Notes: a model not told the origin generated them from the letters alone. A stretch of DNA of 64,000 nucleotides from an uncultured Aquimarina sp. (GCA_947498765.1 CANMLG010000024.1:1-64000), one strand, 5' to 3'. Positions 45,102-54,926 are shown, numbered from the stretch's first letter. Made by a program: numbers and translations.

Positions 45102-45413
45102 CTTAAGAACATTGATAATTAAGTAAAGAAATTTTTTCAAGCAAACATCGACTAAATAGTACTGATCTCATCTATATTCATACTAAAATGAAAATTACTA
45201 ACCGATTAAATGAATTACAAGCTCGGCATTAAATTTGTTAATTATTATGTTAACAATACAATTGAATACTTTCAAAATTTACAGATTTAGATTGTAAATT
45301 GATATAAATAAAGTTAATAGCATATTTCGCAGAACAAGTTTGCATAAAAACATCTTATTTTGTGAGTAAATTCATCGAATTAAAGTCTTTACAATAGAGT
45401 AAAAAATAGTCAT
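45102..45413. other. Gene-free spacer before the TPR gene
   Basis: This 312-nt stretch has a TAAATTTG -7 box at 45230-45237 that could start a transcript with a leader of about 170 nt. A 14-codon ORF at 45188 (MKITNRLNELQARH) ends just before it. I see no terminator or repeat. Neither feature is strong enough to call. Confidence 0.5.
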
Positions 45414-46805
45414 ATGTATTTAAGCCATCACGACGATAATGAAAATATTGCATTAGATAGGTATGAAGCCATGCTTAAATCTAATCGAGTTGTTTTTTTT
45501 GATTCTAATGAATTTGAAAACATTATTCATTTCTATTTGGATAATGGAAAATTAGCTAAAGCAAAAAAAGCAATATCATTAGGCCTAACACAACATCCAT
45601 CTTCTACTAATTTAAAATTGCTAAATGTAGAAATTATGGTTTTTGAAGATGAATTGGATAATGCAGAACGCTTATTAAATCAACTGCAAGCATTAGAACC
45701 TGAAAATGATGAGATTTTTATACAGCGAGCTTCAATTATTTCTAAAAGAAATGATCATGAAAGAGCTATCGAACTGCTAAAAAAAGCATTAAAAATAACT
45801 CAAGATAAAGCTGATGTTCATTCTTTATTAGGAATGGAATATCTTTTTATGGATGATTTTGAAAATGCTAAAAATCAATTTATCACATGCCTACAAATTG
45901 ATCCAGATGATTATTCATCCTTATATAATGCCATAAATTGTTTTAATTTTTTAGAACAACCTGAAGAGGCTATCAATTTTTTAACAGAATATTTAGATAC
46001 TAATCCATATTGCGAAGTAGCTTGGCATCAACTAGGAAAACAGTATTGTGACATTAAAGAATTAAAAAAAGCACTTGCTGCTTTTGACTTTGCTATTATA
46101 AGTGATGACACCTTTGTTGGAGCATATATCGAAAAAGGAAAAGTATTAGAAAGACTAGGGCGCTACAATGATGCTATTGAAAACTACTCCATTACATTAG
46201 AGCTGGAAGATCCTACTTCATTTGCCCTTTTACATATAGGAAAAAGTTTTGAAAAACTAGGTGATCAAGGTAATGCTTTACATTATTACAAAAAAACAGT
46301 AAATGAAGACCCTTTACTTGACAAAGGTTGGATTGCTATTACTAATTTTTACAAAACAAAAAAAGATTACCCCAAAGCTTTATATTACATCAATAAAGCC
46401 TTAGAAATTGATTTCGAAAATGTTGATTATTGGAAATGTTATGCCAAAATAAATCAACGTTTAGGTTTTTTAGAAGAAGCTGAAAGAGGTTATAGAAAAT
46501 CACTTGAATTTGGTGACTACGATATTAATACATGGATTCAACGTGCCGATTTATTATTAGAATTAGGAGAGATTGATGCTACCATCATTTGTTTAGATCA
46601 AGCTTTAGAATTATATCCTGATAATAATGAATTATTTATTCGCTTAGCTGGCTTGTGTTACAAAAAACAAAACAAAGACAAAGCCAATTTTTATTTAAAA
46701 ACAGCATTAAAATCTGATCCTGAATATTTTATAATTTTTGAAGAATTATTCCCTAATTGTTTAAATTTAATCGAAGTGCAACATATTTACGCTGGTTGTA
46801 TTTAA
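45414..46805 (+). CDS. Tetratricopeptide repeat protein
   Basis: A 463-residue soluble protein built of about a dozen 34-residue TPR helix pairs, with recurring alanine and glycine positions (for example AIELLKKALKI, ALAAFDFAI, AIENYSITLEL, ALYYINKALEI). It has no signal peptide, so it is probably a cytosolic scaffold. Partners are unknown. It is conserved in position near the OstA-like and DUF368 genes in relatives as I recall. Confidence 0.88.
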   Translation: MYLSHHDDNENIALDRYEAMLKSNRVVFFDSNEFENIIHFYLDNGKLAKAKKAISLGLTQHPSSTNLKLLNVEIMVFEDELDNAERLLNQLQALEPENDEIFIQRASIISKRNDHERAIELLKKALKITQDKADVHSLLGMEYLFMDDFENAKNQFITCLQIDPDDYSSLYNAINCFNFLEQPEEAINFLTEYLDTNPYCEVAWHQLGKQYCDIKELKKALAAFDFAIISDDTFVGAYIEKGKVLERLGRYNDAIENYSITLELEDPTSFALLHIGKSFEKLGDQGNALHYYKKTVNEDPLLDKGWIAITNFYKTKKDYPKALYYINKALEIDFENVDYWKCYAKINQRLGFLEEAERGYRKSLEFGDYDINTWIQRADLLLELGEIDATIICLDQALELYPDNNELFIRLAGLCYKKQNKDKANFYLKTALKSDPEYFIIFEELFPNCLNLIEVQHIYAGCI

Positions 46806-46920
46806 TTATTTAGCTATCTACGCTTACCCAATAACTCTAAAATATAATAGTTAATTTCATTCAATAAAGAATTAATCTTTTTGCATACTAATGAAAATTA
46901 ATCCTACAAAAAACTAATTA

Positions 46921-47697
46921 TTGGATTTACTTAAAATACAAAACTTATTTACATACCCTATCAAGTCTACCAAAGGGAATAAAAATTCAAAAATTTTAGT
47001 AACAAAAAATGGATTTATTAATGATAGGAATTTTGCAATTATTGATAAATACAATAAAATTATAACTGCAAGAGAAAAACCTGAGCTTTTAAAAATAGAA
47101 GCCTTAGTTAAAAAATCTGAATTAACTATTCATCTTAGTACTAATTCTTCAACTGTAGATTTTTCTTGTTTTTCTAAAAAACCAATTAAAGTTAGCCTAT
47201 TTAATGAGATTACAAAAGCAAAAACTATTGATAATCGAATCAATAACTTATTATCGAAATACTTAAATGAGGAATGTAGACTAATCAAATTTTTAGCTAC
47301 AGAAAATGAAATTAACAATAAAGCATTTAATGATATAGCTCCAATTCATTTAATCACAACTGCATCATTAGATGATCTAAATCAAAAACTAAAAAACCCA
47401 TTAACTATACATAACTTTAGACCTAATATTGTTATTTCTGGCTGTAAAGCCTATGAAGAAGAAACTTGGAAATCAATTAAAATAGGTACTTGCGAATTTG
47501 AAATCATTTCAAAAACCGAACGCTGTTCTATGACTACTATTGATCCATATACGCTGCAAAAAAATAAACATCAAGAACCTTTAAGAACTTTAGCTTCATA
47601 TAAAAAAGAAGACAAATCAGTTAATTTTGGTATTTATCTCACTCCAACTACAATAGGAACTATTAATTACTCTGATAAAATTAAAATAGCAAAATAA
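46921..47697 (+). CDS. MOSC-domain protein (YcbX/mARC-like)
   Basis: A 258-residue protein with an N-terminal MOSC beta-barrel domain (LFTYPIKSTKGNK, DRNFAIID) and a C-terminal MOSC domain with FRPNIVISG and the conserved C202 in RCSMTTIDP, then EPLRTLASY and NFGIYL. Such proteins bind molybdenum cofactor and reduce N-hydroxylated compounds or transfer sulfur. The start is TTG 46921, as no ATG precedes residue 200. It fits the molybdenum-cofactor operon beginning at 63 kb, though they are far apart. Confidence 0.88.
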   Translation: MDLLKIQNLFTYPIKSTKGNKNSKILVTKNGFINDRNFAIIDKYNKIITAREKPELLKIEALVKKSELTIHLSTNSSTVDFSCFSKKPIKVSLFNEITKAKTIDNRINNLLSKYLNEECRLIKFLATENEINNKAFNDIAPIHLITTASLDDLNQKLKNPLTIHNFRPNIVISGCKAYEEETWKSIKIGTCEFEIISKTERCSMTTIDPYTLQKNKHQEPLRTLASYKKEDKSVNFGIYLTPTTIGTINYSDKIKIAK

Positions 47698-47745
47698 CAT
47701 ACTTCACAGTACTTTTTTTAACGTGGCTACTCCCCTATTTTTACT

Positions 47746-47753
47746 TACTTTTG
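47746..47753 (+). promoter_or_regulatory. -7 box (TACTTTTG) of the DUF368 pair
   Basis: A perfect TAnnTTTG box lies 28 nt upstream of the first DUF368 gene. No clear -33 TTG is visible. Confidence 0.4.
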
Positions 47754-47781
47754 ATACTGACAAATAAGACTAATCATCACT

Positions 47782-48699
47782 ATGCAAAGAACATTTAAAG
47801 ATTATTTTATAATTTTATTAAAAGGTATGGCTATGGGAGCAGCCGATGTAGTTCCAGGAGTATCTGGTGGTACTATTGCCTTTATTTCTGGTATTTATCA
47901 AGAATTAGTTGAAAGTATTTCAAATATCAATCTAGCACTTTTTAAAACAATCAAAACAGATGGTTTTAAAGCCTTTTGGCAAAAGGCTAATGCTAATTTT
48001 TTAACGGCACTTGCTTTTGGAATTATTATAAGTGCGTTAAGCGTAATGAAACTCATGCATTTTTTATTAGAAAACCACCCTATTAAAATTTGGGCCTTCT
48101 TTTTTGGGTTAGTACTTGCTAGTATACTATTTGTTGCCAAACAAATTACTAAATGGAATGCAATTACTGTTATTTTATTAATAGTTAGTGCTATTACCGC
48201 TTTTGGAATAACAAAATTAAGTACAATGCAAGGGGTCGATAGCACTGCCTTTTTAGTATTAGCTGGGGCAGTAGCTAGTTGTGCTATGATACTACCTGGT
48301 ATTTCTGGAGCATTTATTCTTGTTTTATTAGGTGCTTATGCTACCATTAGTGAATCGGTACATAATCATGATTTAAAAAAGGTCGGTGCTGTTGCTATAG
48401 GAGCTATTATTGGCTTATTGTCTTTTTCTAGATTATTAAAATGGCTATTCAATAATTATAAGAATGCTACCTTAGCCATACTTACAGGTTTTATTTTAGG
48501 TTCTCTTAATAAAATTTGGCCTTGGAAAAAAGTATTAGAATCCGTGGTTATTGGCGATAAAACACATATCTTAAAAGATGATTCTGTATTACCAGGTGAT
48601 TATGCTGGAGATCCACAAATACTATATGCTATAGGATTAAGCATTTTAGGTTTTATAAGTATTTTAGCATTAGAAAAATTGGGTCAACATAATAAATAA
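47782..48699 (+). CDS. DUF368 membrane protein, probable polyprenyl-phosphate flippase (PopT type)
   Basis: A 305-residue protein with about nine helices. It carries the DUF368 signatures GMAMGAADVVPGVSGGTIAFISG near the N terminus and MILPGISGAFILVLLGAY in the second half. DUF368 proteins were recently shown to recycle undecaprenyl phosphate across the membrane. A second, related copy starts 5 nt downstream, so the two form one transcript. Confidence 0.9.
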   Translation: MQRTFKDYFIILLKGMAMGAADVVPGVSGGTIAFISGIYQELVESISNINLALFKTIKTDGFKAFWQKANANFLTALAFGIIISALSVMKLMHFLLENHPIKIWAFFFGLVLASILFVAKQITKWNAITVILLIVSAITAFGITKLSTMQGVDSTAFLVLAGAVASCAMILPGISGAFILVLLGAYATISESVHNHDLKKVGAVAIGAIIGLLSFSRLLKWLFNNYKNATLAILTGFILGSLNKIWPWKKVLESVVIGDKTHILKDDSVLPGDYAGDPQILYAIGLSILGFISILALEKLGQHNK

Positions 48700-48704
48700 T
48701 ATCA

Positions 48705-49718
48705 ATGCCAGAAAATACACGTACTTTAGCAGACAAAATCCTATTGGTTTTAAAAGGATTAGCTATGGGTGCTGCCAATAAAGTCCCAGGAGTTTCTGGT
48801 GGTGTTGTGGCTTTTGTTGCTGGTTTTTATGAAGAATTTATTTATTCGCTTCAAAAAGTAAACCTAAAAGCCTTTAAGTTATTTATAAACTTCAGGTGGG
48901 CTAGTTTTTTTCGATACATTAATGGTACGTTTTTAGGCTTACTGATTTTAGGAATGCTCATTAGTTATTTTAGCGTTTCAAAACTATTGGACTATTTTTT
49001 AGTAACACATGAACTTTATGTTTGGTCGTTATTTTTTGGAATGATTTTAGGTTCAGTAGTATATATTGCTCGTACTTTCAAAAATTGGAATGCTTCTACT
49101 TTATCCTTTTTAATTGGTGGTACTTTAGTAGGCATTGCCATTAGCTTATTACCACCTAGCACACAAAATGATAATTTAATTTTTGTGTTTTTTTGTGGTA
49201 TTATTGGGGTTTCTGGCATGACTCTACCCGGTCTTTCGGGTTCTTTTATACTCATTTTATTAGGGAATTATGTACTATTATTAGTTGACTCTGTTAATAC
49301 ATTGTTTAATACCTTTATATATATATTTAATAATGACTATAGCTTTTTAAATGATCCCGTTCATATGCGATTGTTAACTGTACTTATTGTTTTCAGCATA
49401 GGATCACTTGTTGGCATGGTTAGCTTATCACATTTGCTTGGATATGTACTTAAACAATATAAAAACCAAACTTTTGCTAGTATAATAGGCTTTATAGTTG
49501 GTTCACTTGGCGTAGTGTGGCCTTGGAAACACAAAATTTATAAATCAGATATATTAGGCAAACTTTTAGTTGATAATAATGATAACCCTATATTAGATCA
49601 TTTTGAACGTTACTTTCCAGAATTAAATACCAATACATATATCGCTTTACTTTGGATTATTATAGGTATTGCTGTAGTATTGTACTTAGATTTTATAGGA
49701 AATAAAACTACCAAATAA
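48705..49718 (+). CDS. DUF368 membrane protein, second copy
   Basis: A 337-residue paralogue of the preceding gene with the same two signatures (GLAMGAANKVPGVSGGVVAFVAG and MTLPGLSGSFILILLGNY) and a longer region before the last helices. It starts 5 nt after the first copy. The two differ clearly across their length, so this is an old duplication. They may work as a heterodimer or on different carriers. aroE follows 24 nt downstream. Confidence 0.9.
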   Translation: MPENTRTLADKILLVLKGLAMGAANKVPGVSGGVVAFVAGFYEEFIYSLQKVNLKAFKLFINFRWASFFRYINGTFLGLLILGMLISYFSVSKLLDYFLVTHELYVWSLFFGMILGSVVYIARTFKNWNASTLSFLIGGTLVGIAISLLPPSTQNDNLIFVFFCGIIGVSGMTLPGLSGSFILILLGNYVLLLVDSVNTLFNTFIYIFNNDYSFLNDPVHMRLLTVLIVFSIGSLVGMVSLSHLLGYVLKQYKNQTFASIIGFIVGSLGVVWPWKHKIYKSDILGKLLVDNNDNPILDHFERYFPELNTNTYIALLWIIIGIAVVLYLDFIGNKTTK

Positions 49719-49742
49719 TTAAAGCTTCCCAAAAAGGGAATT

Positions 49743-50483
49743 ATGAAAATGAAAAAGACTTACGGTTTATTAGGAAAAAATATCAGCTATTCCTTTTCGG
49801 CATCCTATTTTGGTGATCGCTTTGAAAAAGAACAAATAGATGCTAGCTACGAGAATTTTGACCTACAAAATATTGAAGAATTAAATGAGGTATTAAAAGC
49901 TAATCACTTAAATGGTTTAAATGTTACTATACCTTATAAGCAAACAATTTTCCCTTTTTTAAAACGCTTAGATCCTATTGCCAAAACTATTGGTGCAGTT
50001 AATGTTGTTAAGTTTGAAAAAGACGGTAGTTTAACAGGCTACAATAGTGATTTTTATGGATTCAAAAACTCTTTACTCCCCTTATTAAAAAAAACAACAC
50101 CTAAAAAGGCTTTGTTGCTTGGTACTGGTGGAGCATCAAAGGCCGTTGCTTATGCTCTTGAAAGTTTAGGGATTACTTATACTTTTGTTTCAAGAAATAA
50201 AAAAGAGGGTCAATATACGTACGAAGAATTGAACCAAGACATCATTAAAAATAATTTACTTATTATTAATTGTACTCCATTAGGCACTTTCCCTAATGTA
50301 AATGCTTGCCCCGATATTCCTTATGAATTTATTACCAATAAGCATGTTTTGTATGATCTTATTTACAACCCTACAGAAACTACTTTTCTAAAAAAAGGAG
50401 TTGAAAAAGGTGCTATAATTAGTAATGGATTGCAAATGCTTATTTTACAAGCTGAAAAATCTTATGAAATTTGGAATTCATAG
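49743..50483 (+). CDS. aroE: Shikimate dehydrogenase
   Basis: Reduces 3-dehydroshikimate to shikimate with NADPH. The 246-residue protein has the catalytic K66 in VTIPYK and D103 in GYNSDFYGF, and the NADP-binding GTGGASK (128-134) followed by a VSRN segment. It is slightly shorter than E. coli AroE (272), as usual in Bacteroidota. It closely follows the DUF368 pair on the same strand; ATG 49749 is an alternative start. Confidence 0.94.
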   Translation: MKMKKTYGLLGKNISYSFSASYFGDRFEKEQIDASYENFDLQNIEELNEVLKANHLNGLNVTIPYKQTIFPFLKRLDPIAKTIGAVNVVKFEKDGSLTGYNSDFYGFKNSLLPLLKKTTPKKALLLGTGGASKAVAYALESLGITYTFVSRNKKEGQYTYEELNQDIIKNNLLIINCTPLGTFPNVNACPDIPYEFITNKHVLYDLIYNPTETTFLKKGVEKGAIISNGLQMLILQAEKSYEIWNS

Positions 50484-50498
50484 GCAATATTTCAATAC

Positions 50499-50506
50499 TA
50501 TATTTG
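50499..50506 (+). promoter_or_regulatory. -7 box (TATATTTG) of the DUF349 gene
   Basis: A perfect TAnnTTTG box lies 60 nt upstream of ATG 50567. A TTTG at 50470-50473 is 25 nt further up, slightly too far for a standard -33. Confidence 0.4.
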
Positions 50507-50566
50507 TGCTTATTTACTCCCAATTTTTATTATCTTTCAAAAATCTAAAATTGAAATCGTTTACCA

Positions 50567-52486
50567 ATGTCTATTAGTGAAAATTTAAATACCGATTTAG
50601 AAGCTCAAAATGATGCTGCTGCAGAAAATGAATTATCAACTACGAATGCTGTTGAAAAAAATAATGCTACAGAACCTGAAGCTGCAGAAACTTTAAATAC
50701 TAATGAGTCTGATACTACTAGTGAAACAGAGGTAAATGAAGACGAAGTATCAAAAAAAGAAGCTACAACTGAAAAGAGTATTGAAATCCCTGTTGAAGAT
50801 TATGCCTCATTTGGCCAAGAAGAACTTTTAGCTAGTTTAAAAAAGCTTTCCAATAGTTATCCTGTACAATTAATAAAGGATCAGGTTGAAGATATTCGTA
50901 AGTTTTTTAACAAAAATTTTGACGAAAAGGCAGCTAAAAGTAAAGAAGCTTTTATTGCCGAAGGTGGTAATGAAATTGATTTTTACTTTACAACTCCATT
51001 AAAACGTGAATTTAATGAGTTGTATTTTAATTACAAGGATAAGAAAAACGATTACTATAAAACTTTAAAAACAAACCTTGAAAAGAATTTAAAACATCGT
51101 TTAGAGCTTATTGAACAACTTAAAGAATTAATTTCTTCCAATGAAACGGTAAATAAAAAGTTTAACATTTTTAAAGATATAAAGGAGCATTGGCATCAAG
51201 CAGGTGCTATTCCTAGAGATCAAAATAATGTAGTTTGGAATACCTTTTACCATCACGTTGATAAATTTTATGAAATAATTCACTTAGATCGTGAATTTAG
51301 AGATTTAGATTATAAACATAATTTAGAGCAAAAAGTAAAAATAATTGAACGTGCTAAAGAGCTTACTCAAGAAACAAATATAAATAGAGCTTTTAGAGAA
51401 TTACAAGTTTTACACAAAATTTGGAAAGAGGAAATAGGACCTGTTGCTAAAGAATATAAAGATTTAATTTGGGATAAATTTAGCGAGTTAACGCGTGAAA
51501 TACATGATAATCGACAAGCTCATTATGCCGAACAAGATGCTAAGCAAGAAGAAAATTTAGCGGGTCGTAAAGAGATTATTAGTCAAATTAATCAACTCAC
51601 AGAAGTTCCTAAAAACAACCATAATGATTGGCAAAAAGCCATGAAACAAGTGGAAGAGCTTCATGATAAATTTAAAAAAGTAGGTCGAGTACCAAATGAA
51701 TTTAAAAATAGTATATGGGATGAATTTCGCGCTGCTGAACGTAATTTTAATAAAGCAAAAAACGAATTTTATAAACAAATAAAAGGCGATCAATTAGATA
51801 ACCTTAAAAAGAAGCGTGATTTAATTGCCACCGCAGAAGCTAATAAAGATAGTGATGATTTTGATATTGTAACGCCATTAATGAAGCGTATACAAAGTGA
51901 ATGGAAATCAATTGGTCATGTTCCTAGGAAAGATAGTGATAAAGTATGGAAACAGTTTAAAGATGCTTGTAATCACTATTTTGATCGAATAAATAATAAA
52001 AAAGAAGCTGCTAGCGCTGCTCAAGAAGAGGCTTTAGAGAAAAAAGTCGAATTTATTGAGACTTTGAAATCATTTGAAGTAACCGATTTGGAATCTGTTA
52101 TTTCAAAAATAAATGAATGGAAAACATTAGGTAGTGTACCTTATAAAAAACGCAAAATTGAAGAAGAATTTAGTCAAATTTTAGATGGTATGTTTGCCAA
52201 ACTTAATTTGAATAAAAAGGAGGCTGAACTTATTAAATTCGATAATAAATTGGCTGAGATCTCTGCTCAAAATAACGAACGCTTACTGTTAGATGAAAAA
52301 TCATTTATACGTAAACGTATGGATGAGTTAAAATCTGAAATTCTTCAATTAGAGAATAATTTACAGTTTTTTAAACATGCGGATAAATCAAACCCTATGG
52401 TAGCAGATGTTTATAAAAAAATTGATAAATTTCAAAATGATTTAGGCCTTTGGAAAGAAAAGTGGAATAAAATAAAATCTCTTTAA
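50567..52486 (+). CDS. DUF349 repeat protein
   Basis: A 639-residue, highly charged helical protein. An acidic low-complexity N terminus (about 1-75, rich in E, T, N and A) is followed by several DUF349 units, each a helical block with W-x-x-x-G-x-(I/V)-P (HWHQAGAIPR, KKVGRVP, WKSIGHVPRK, WKTLGSVPYKK). No enzymatic residues are seen. The family is conserved across Bacteroidota; its role is unclear, probably RNA- or protein-binding. It has its own promoter and ends at the terminator at 52509. Confidence 0.88.
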   Translation: MSISENLNTDLEAQNDAAAENELSTTNAVEKNNATEPEAAETLNTNESDTTSETEVNEDEVSKKEATTEKSIEIPVEDYASFGQEELLASLKKLSNSYPVQLIKDQVEDIRKFFNKNFDEKAAKSKEAFIAEGGNEIDFYFTTPLKREFNELYFNYKDKKNDYYKTLKTNLEKNLKHRLELIEQLKELISSNETVNKKFNIFKDIKEHWHQAGAIPRDQNNVVWNTFYHHVDKFYEIIHLDREFRDLDYKHNLEQKVKIIERAKELTQETNINRAFRELQVLHKIWKEEIGPVAKEYKDLIWDKFSELTREIHDNRQAHYAEQDAKQEENLAGRKEIISQINQLTEVPKNNHNDWQKAMKQVEELHDKFKKVGRVPNEFKNSIWDEFRAAERNFNKAKNEFYKQIKGDQLDNLKKKRDLIATAEANKDSDDFDIVTPLMKRIQSEWKSIGHVPRKDSDKVWKQFKDACNHYFDRINNKKEAASAAQEEALEKKVEFIETLKSFEVTDLESVISKINEWKTLGSVPYKKRKIEEEFSQILDGMFAKLNLNKKEAELIKFDNKLAEISAQNNERLLLDEKSFIRKRMDELKSEILQLENNLQFFKHADKSNPMVADVYKKIDKFQNDLGLWKEKWNKIKSL

Positions 52487-52508
52487 TTCTTTTCAATAAT
52501 CGTATTAC

Positions 52509-52541
52509 AATCCACTTAATTAAAATTTAAGTGGATTTTTT
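52509..52541 (+). terminator. Intrinsic terminator after the DUF349 gene
   Basis: An 11-bp stem (AATCCACTTAA with TTAAGTGGATT, 7-nt loop) is followed by a T-run. It lies 22 nt after the stop. Confidence 0.88.
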
Positions 52542-52556
52542 AATTTATTAAATGTT

Positions 52557-53186
52557 ATGCAATGCTCACTATGCAATAGTACTCATACCCTGCTTTTATT
52601 TAAAACAAAAAAAAGAACTTATTATCAATGTAATCATTGCAGTACAATTTGTTTGCATCCTGATTTTTATTTAAACCTTACTTTTGAAAAAGAGCGTTAT
52701 GATAAGCATAGTGATAATATTGAAGATAAAGGTTATCAAAATTTTGTATCTCCTTTAATAAATAGTATTACTACTAATTACAAAACCACTAGTCTCGGTC
52801 TAGACTATGGTTGCGGTAAAACAGCTATTGTACAACAATTATTACAACGTAAAGGTTTCTCAATTAGTGGCTACGATCCTATATACTTTCCTAATATAGA
52901 TTCCCTTAAATTTACCTATGATTTTATTACTTGCTGTGAAGTCGCAGAACATTTTTATACTCCCCTTTTTGAGTTTAAAAAATTAAACCAACTATTACTT
53001 CCTAAAGGAAAACTATTTTTAAAAACTTATTTATACAACAGTTCGATTGATTTTGGTTCTTGGTGGTATAAAAATGATCCAACACATGTAGTATTTTACA
53101 CTAAAAAAAGCTTAGAATTCATTAAAGAAAATTGTTCATTTAGCGATCTTCATATACATAATGATCATATAATATTAAGCAAATAA
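52557..53186 (+). CDS. Zinc-ribbon class I SAM-dependent methyltransferase
   Basis: A 209-residue protein. An N-terminal zinc ribbon has C3-x2-C6 and C25-x2-C28, and a Rossmann methyltransferase fold follows with SLGLDYGCGKTA as motif I and ITCCEVAEHFYTP as motif IV. A similar ribbon-plus-methyltransferase layout occurs in RNA and small-molecule methyltransferases. The target is unknown. It begins 16 nt after a terminator, so the promoter must overlap the hairpin region. Confidence 0.82.
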   Translation: MQCSLCNSTHTLLLFKTKKRTYYQCNHCSTICLHPDFYLNLTFEKERYDKHSDNIEDKGYQNFVSPLINSITTNYKTTSLGLDYGCGKTAIVQQLLQRKGFSISGYDPIYFPNIDSLKFTYDFITCCEVAEHFYTPLFEFKKLNQLLLPKGKLFLKTYLYNSSIDFGSWWYKNDPTHVVFYTKKSLEFIKENCSFSDLHIHNDHIILSK

Positions 53187-53306
53187 ACTAAATCTAAACT
53201 GTTGCTGTTTATTATTTCGAGTTCAGGCATAAGACTTATTTAGTAATGATTACTTTTTGTTGATGAATAGCCTTGTATAACACAAAAATTGTTTAGACAG
53301 TTTCCG

Positions 53307-53314
53307 TATATTTG
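53307..53314 (+). promoter_or_regulatory. -7 box (TATATTTG) of purB
   Basis: A perfect TAnnTTTG box lies 22 nt upstream of ATG 53337. TTG at 53289-53291 is 15 nt further up, somewhat short for a -33 element. The box falls inside the longest open frame, which argues against the upstream TTG start. Confidence 0.55.
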
Positions 53315-53336
53315 CAGCAAATTCAAAAACATTCAA

Positions 53337-54683
53337 ATGTCTCAAATTGCAGAGCTGCAAGCAGTATCGCCAATTGATGGTCGATATGCTGGAAAAACAA
53401 AAGCCTTAAGTGCCTATTTTAGCGAAGAAGCACTTATCAAATACCGCGTACGTGTCGAAATCGAATATTTTATCGCTTTATGCGAAATTCCTTTACCTCA
53501 ATTACAGGATATTGATGCTACTATTTTTCCTAAATTGAGAAGTATTTACACTGATTTCACAAGTCAAGATGCCCTTAAAATAAAAGAAATTGAAAGCGTT
53601 ACTAACCACGATGTTAAAGCCGTTGAATATTTTATTAAAGAAGCTTTTGATACACTAGGTTTACAAACTTATAAAGAATTTATTCATTTTGGATTAACTT
53701 CACAAGATGTAAATAATACTGCGATACCTTTAAGTATTAAGGAAGCATTAGCTGATGTATACACTCCTTTATACAATGAATTAGTATCAAAAATTGAGGC
53801 TTTAGCTATCGAATGGAAGGATGTTCCATTACTAGCACGTACTCATGGACAACCCGCCTCTCCTACGCGTTTAGGAAAAGAGTTTGATGTATTTGTTGTG
53901 CGTTTACAGCAACAATTTGATCAAATTAAAAATATTCCCGATGCTGCTAAATTTGGTGGAGCAACTGGAAACTATAATGCACATTATGTTGCTTATCCCA
54001 ATGTAGATTGGAAAGCTTTTGGAACAAAGTTTGTAGAACAAACTCTAGGTTTACACCACTCCTTCCCTACTACACAAATTGAGCATTACGACCATATGGC
54101 CTCTTTGTTTGATGCTTTAAAAAGAATAAATACTATTATTTTAGATTTAGATCGTGATATATGGACTTATGTATCTATGGATTATTTCAAACAAAAAATT
54201 AAAAAAGGTGAAGTAGGCTCTTCGGCAATGCCACATAAAGTAAATCCTATTGATTTTGAAAATAGTGAAGGAAATATCGGAATTGCAAATGCATTGTTTG
54301 AACATTTAGCAGCTAAATTACCTGTGAGTAGATTACAACGAGACCTAACTGATAGTACAGTTTTACGTAATGTAGGAGTACCATTAGGCCATACGCTAAT
54401 TGCATTTCAATCTAGTTTAAAAGGATTAAATAAATTATTATTAAATGAGGATAAATTAGCACAAGATCTTGAAAACAATTGGGCTGTAGCTGCCGAGGCT
54501 ATACAAACTATTTTACGCAGAGAAGCTTATCCTAATCCCTACGAAGCATTAAAAGGCTTAACACGTACAAACGAAAAAATTAACGCCAAAACTATAGCTA
54601 GTTTTATTGACACTTTAGAAGTATCTGAAAAAATTAAAACTGAGCTTAAGCAAATTACGCCAAGTAATTATACTGGTGTTTAA
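53337..54683 (+). CDS. purB: Adenylosuccinate lyase
   Basis: Cleaves SAICAR and adenylosuccinate in purine synthesis. The 448-residue protein has catalytic H170 in ARTHGQPASPT and the fumarase/lyase signature GSSAMPHKVN (294-303) with the flexible-loop serine. I start at ATG 53337; the frame continues 48 nt upstream to a TTG but would include the promoter. No other pur genes are near. A small membrane-protein gene follows 30 nt downstream. Confidence 0.95.
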   Translation: MSQIAELQAVSPIDGRYAGKTKALSAYFSEEALIKYRVRVEIEYFIALCEIPLPQLQDIDATIFPKLRSIYTDFTSQDALKIKEIESVTNHDVKAVEYFIKEAFDTLGLQTYKEFIHFGLTSQDVNNTAIPLSIKEALADVYTPLYNELVSKIEALAIEWKDVPLLARTHGQPASPTRLGKEFDVFVVRLQQQFDQIKNIPDAAKFGGATGNYNAHYVAYPNVDWKAFGTKFVEQTLGLHHSFPTTQIEHYDHMASLFDALKRINTIILDLDRDIWTYVSMDYFKQKIKKGEVGSSAMPHKVNPIDFENSEGNIGIANALFEHLAAKLPVSRLQRDLTDSTVLRNVGVPLGHTLIAFQSSLKGLNKLLLNEDKLAQDLENNWAVAAEAIQTILRREAYPNPYEALKGLTRTNEKINAKTIASFIDTLEVSEKIKTELKQITPSNYTGV

Positions 54684-54713
54684 TTTCTTTATAGAACAGA
54701 GCATAGCCACAAG

Positions 54714-54926
54714 ATGAATAAAAAACCCTATAATGATTCATTGGTATTTATATTAACTCCAATTATTTGTATTGGATTTGTATTACTTGCCTATAGTGGT
54801 TTAATGAATTTTAAAGCAGTACAAGCCCTTTGGGCTTTACTGCTTTTTTATTATTGCTATTTAATTTTTTTAATTTTAAAAGATAAAAGAAAAGCAATTA
54901 AAAGTGTTGATTCAATAAAAGATTAA
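54714..54926 (+). CDS. Small two-helix membrane protein
   Basis: A 70-residue protein with two hydrophobic helices (about 10-27 and 35-53) and a basic C terminus (KDKRKAIKS). I recognise no family. It follows purB by 30 nt and may be cotranscribed. Its last 29 nt overlap the 3' end of the convergent DUF4252 gene. Confidence 0.6.
   Translation: MNKKPYNDSLVFILTPIICIGFVLLAYSGLMNFKAVQALWALLLFYYCYLIFLILKDKRKAIKSVDSIKD

Noticed and set aside
45188..45232. 14-codon ORF upstream of the TPR gene
   Set aside because: It is too short, with no promoter directly upstream, no terminator and no known relative.
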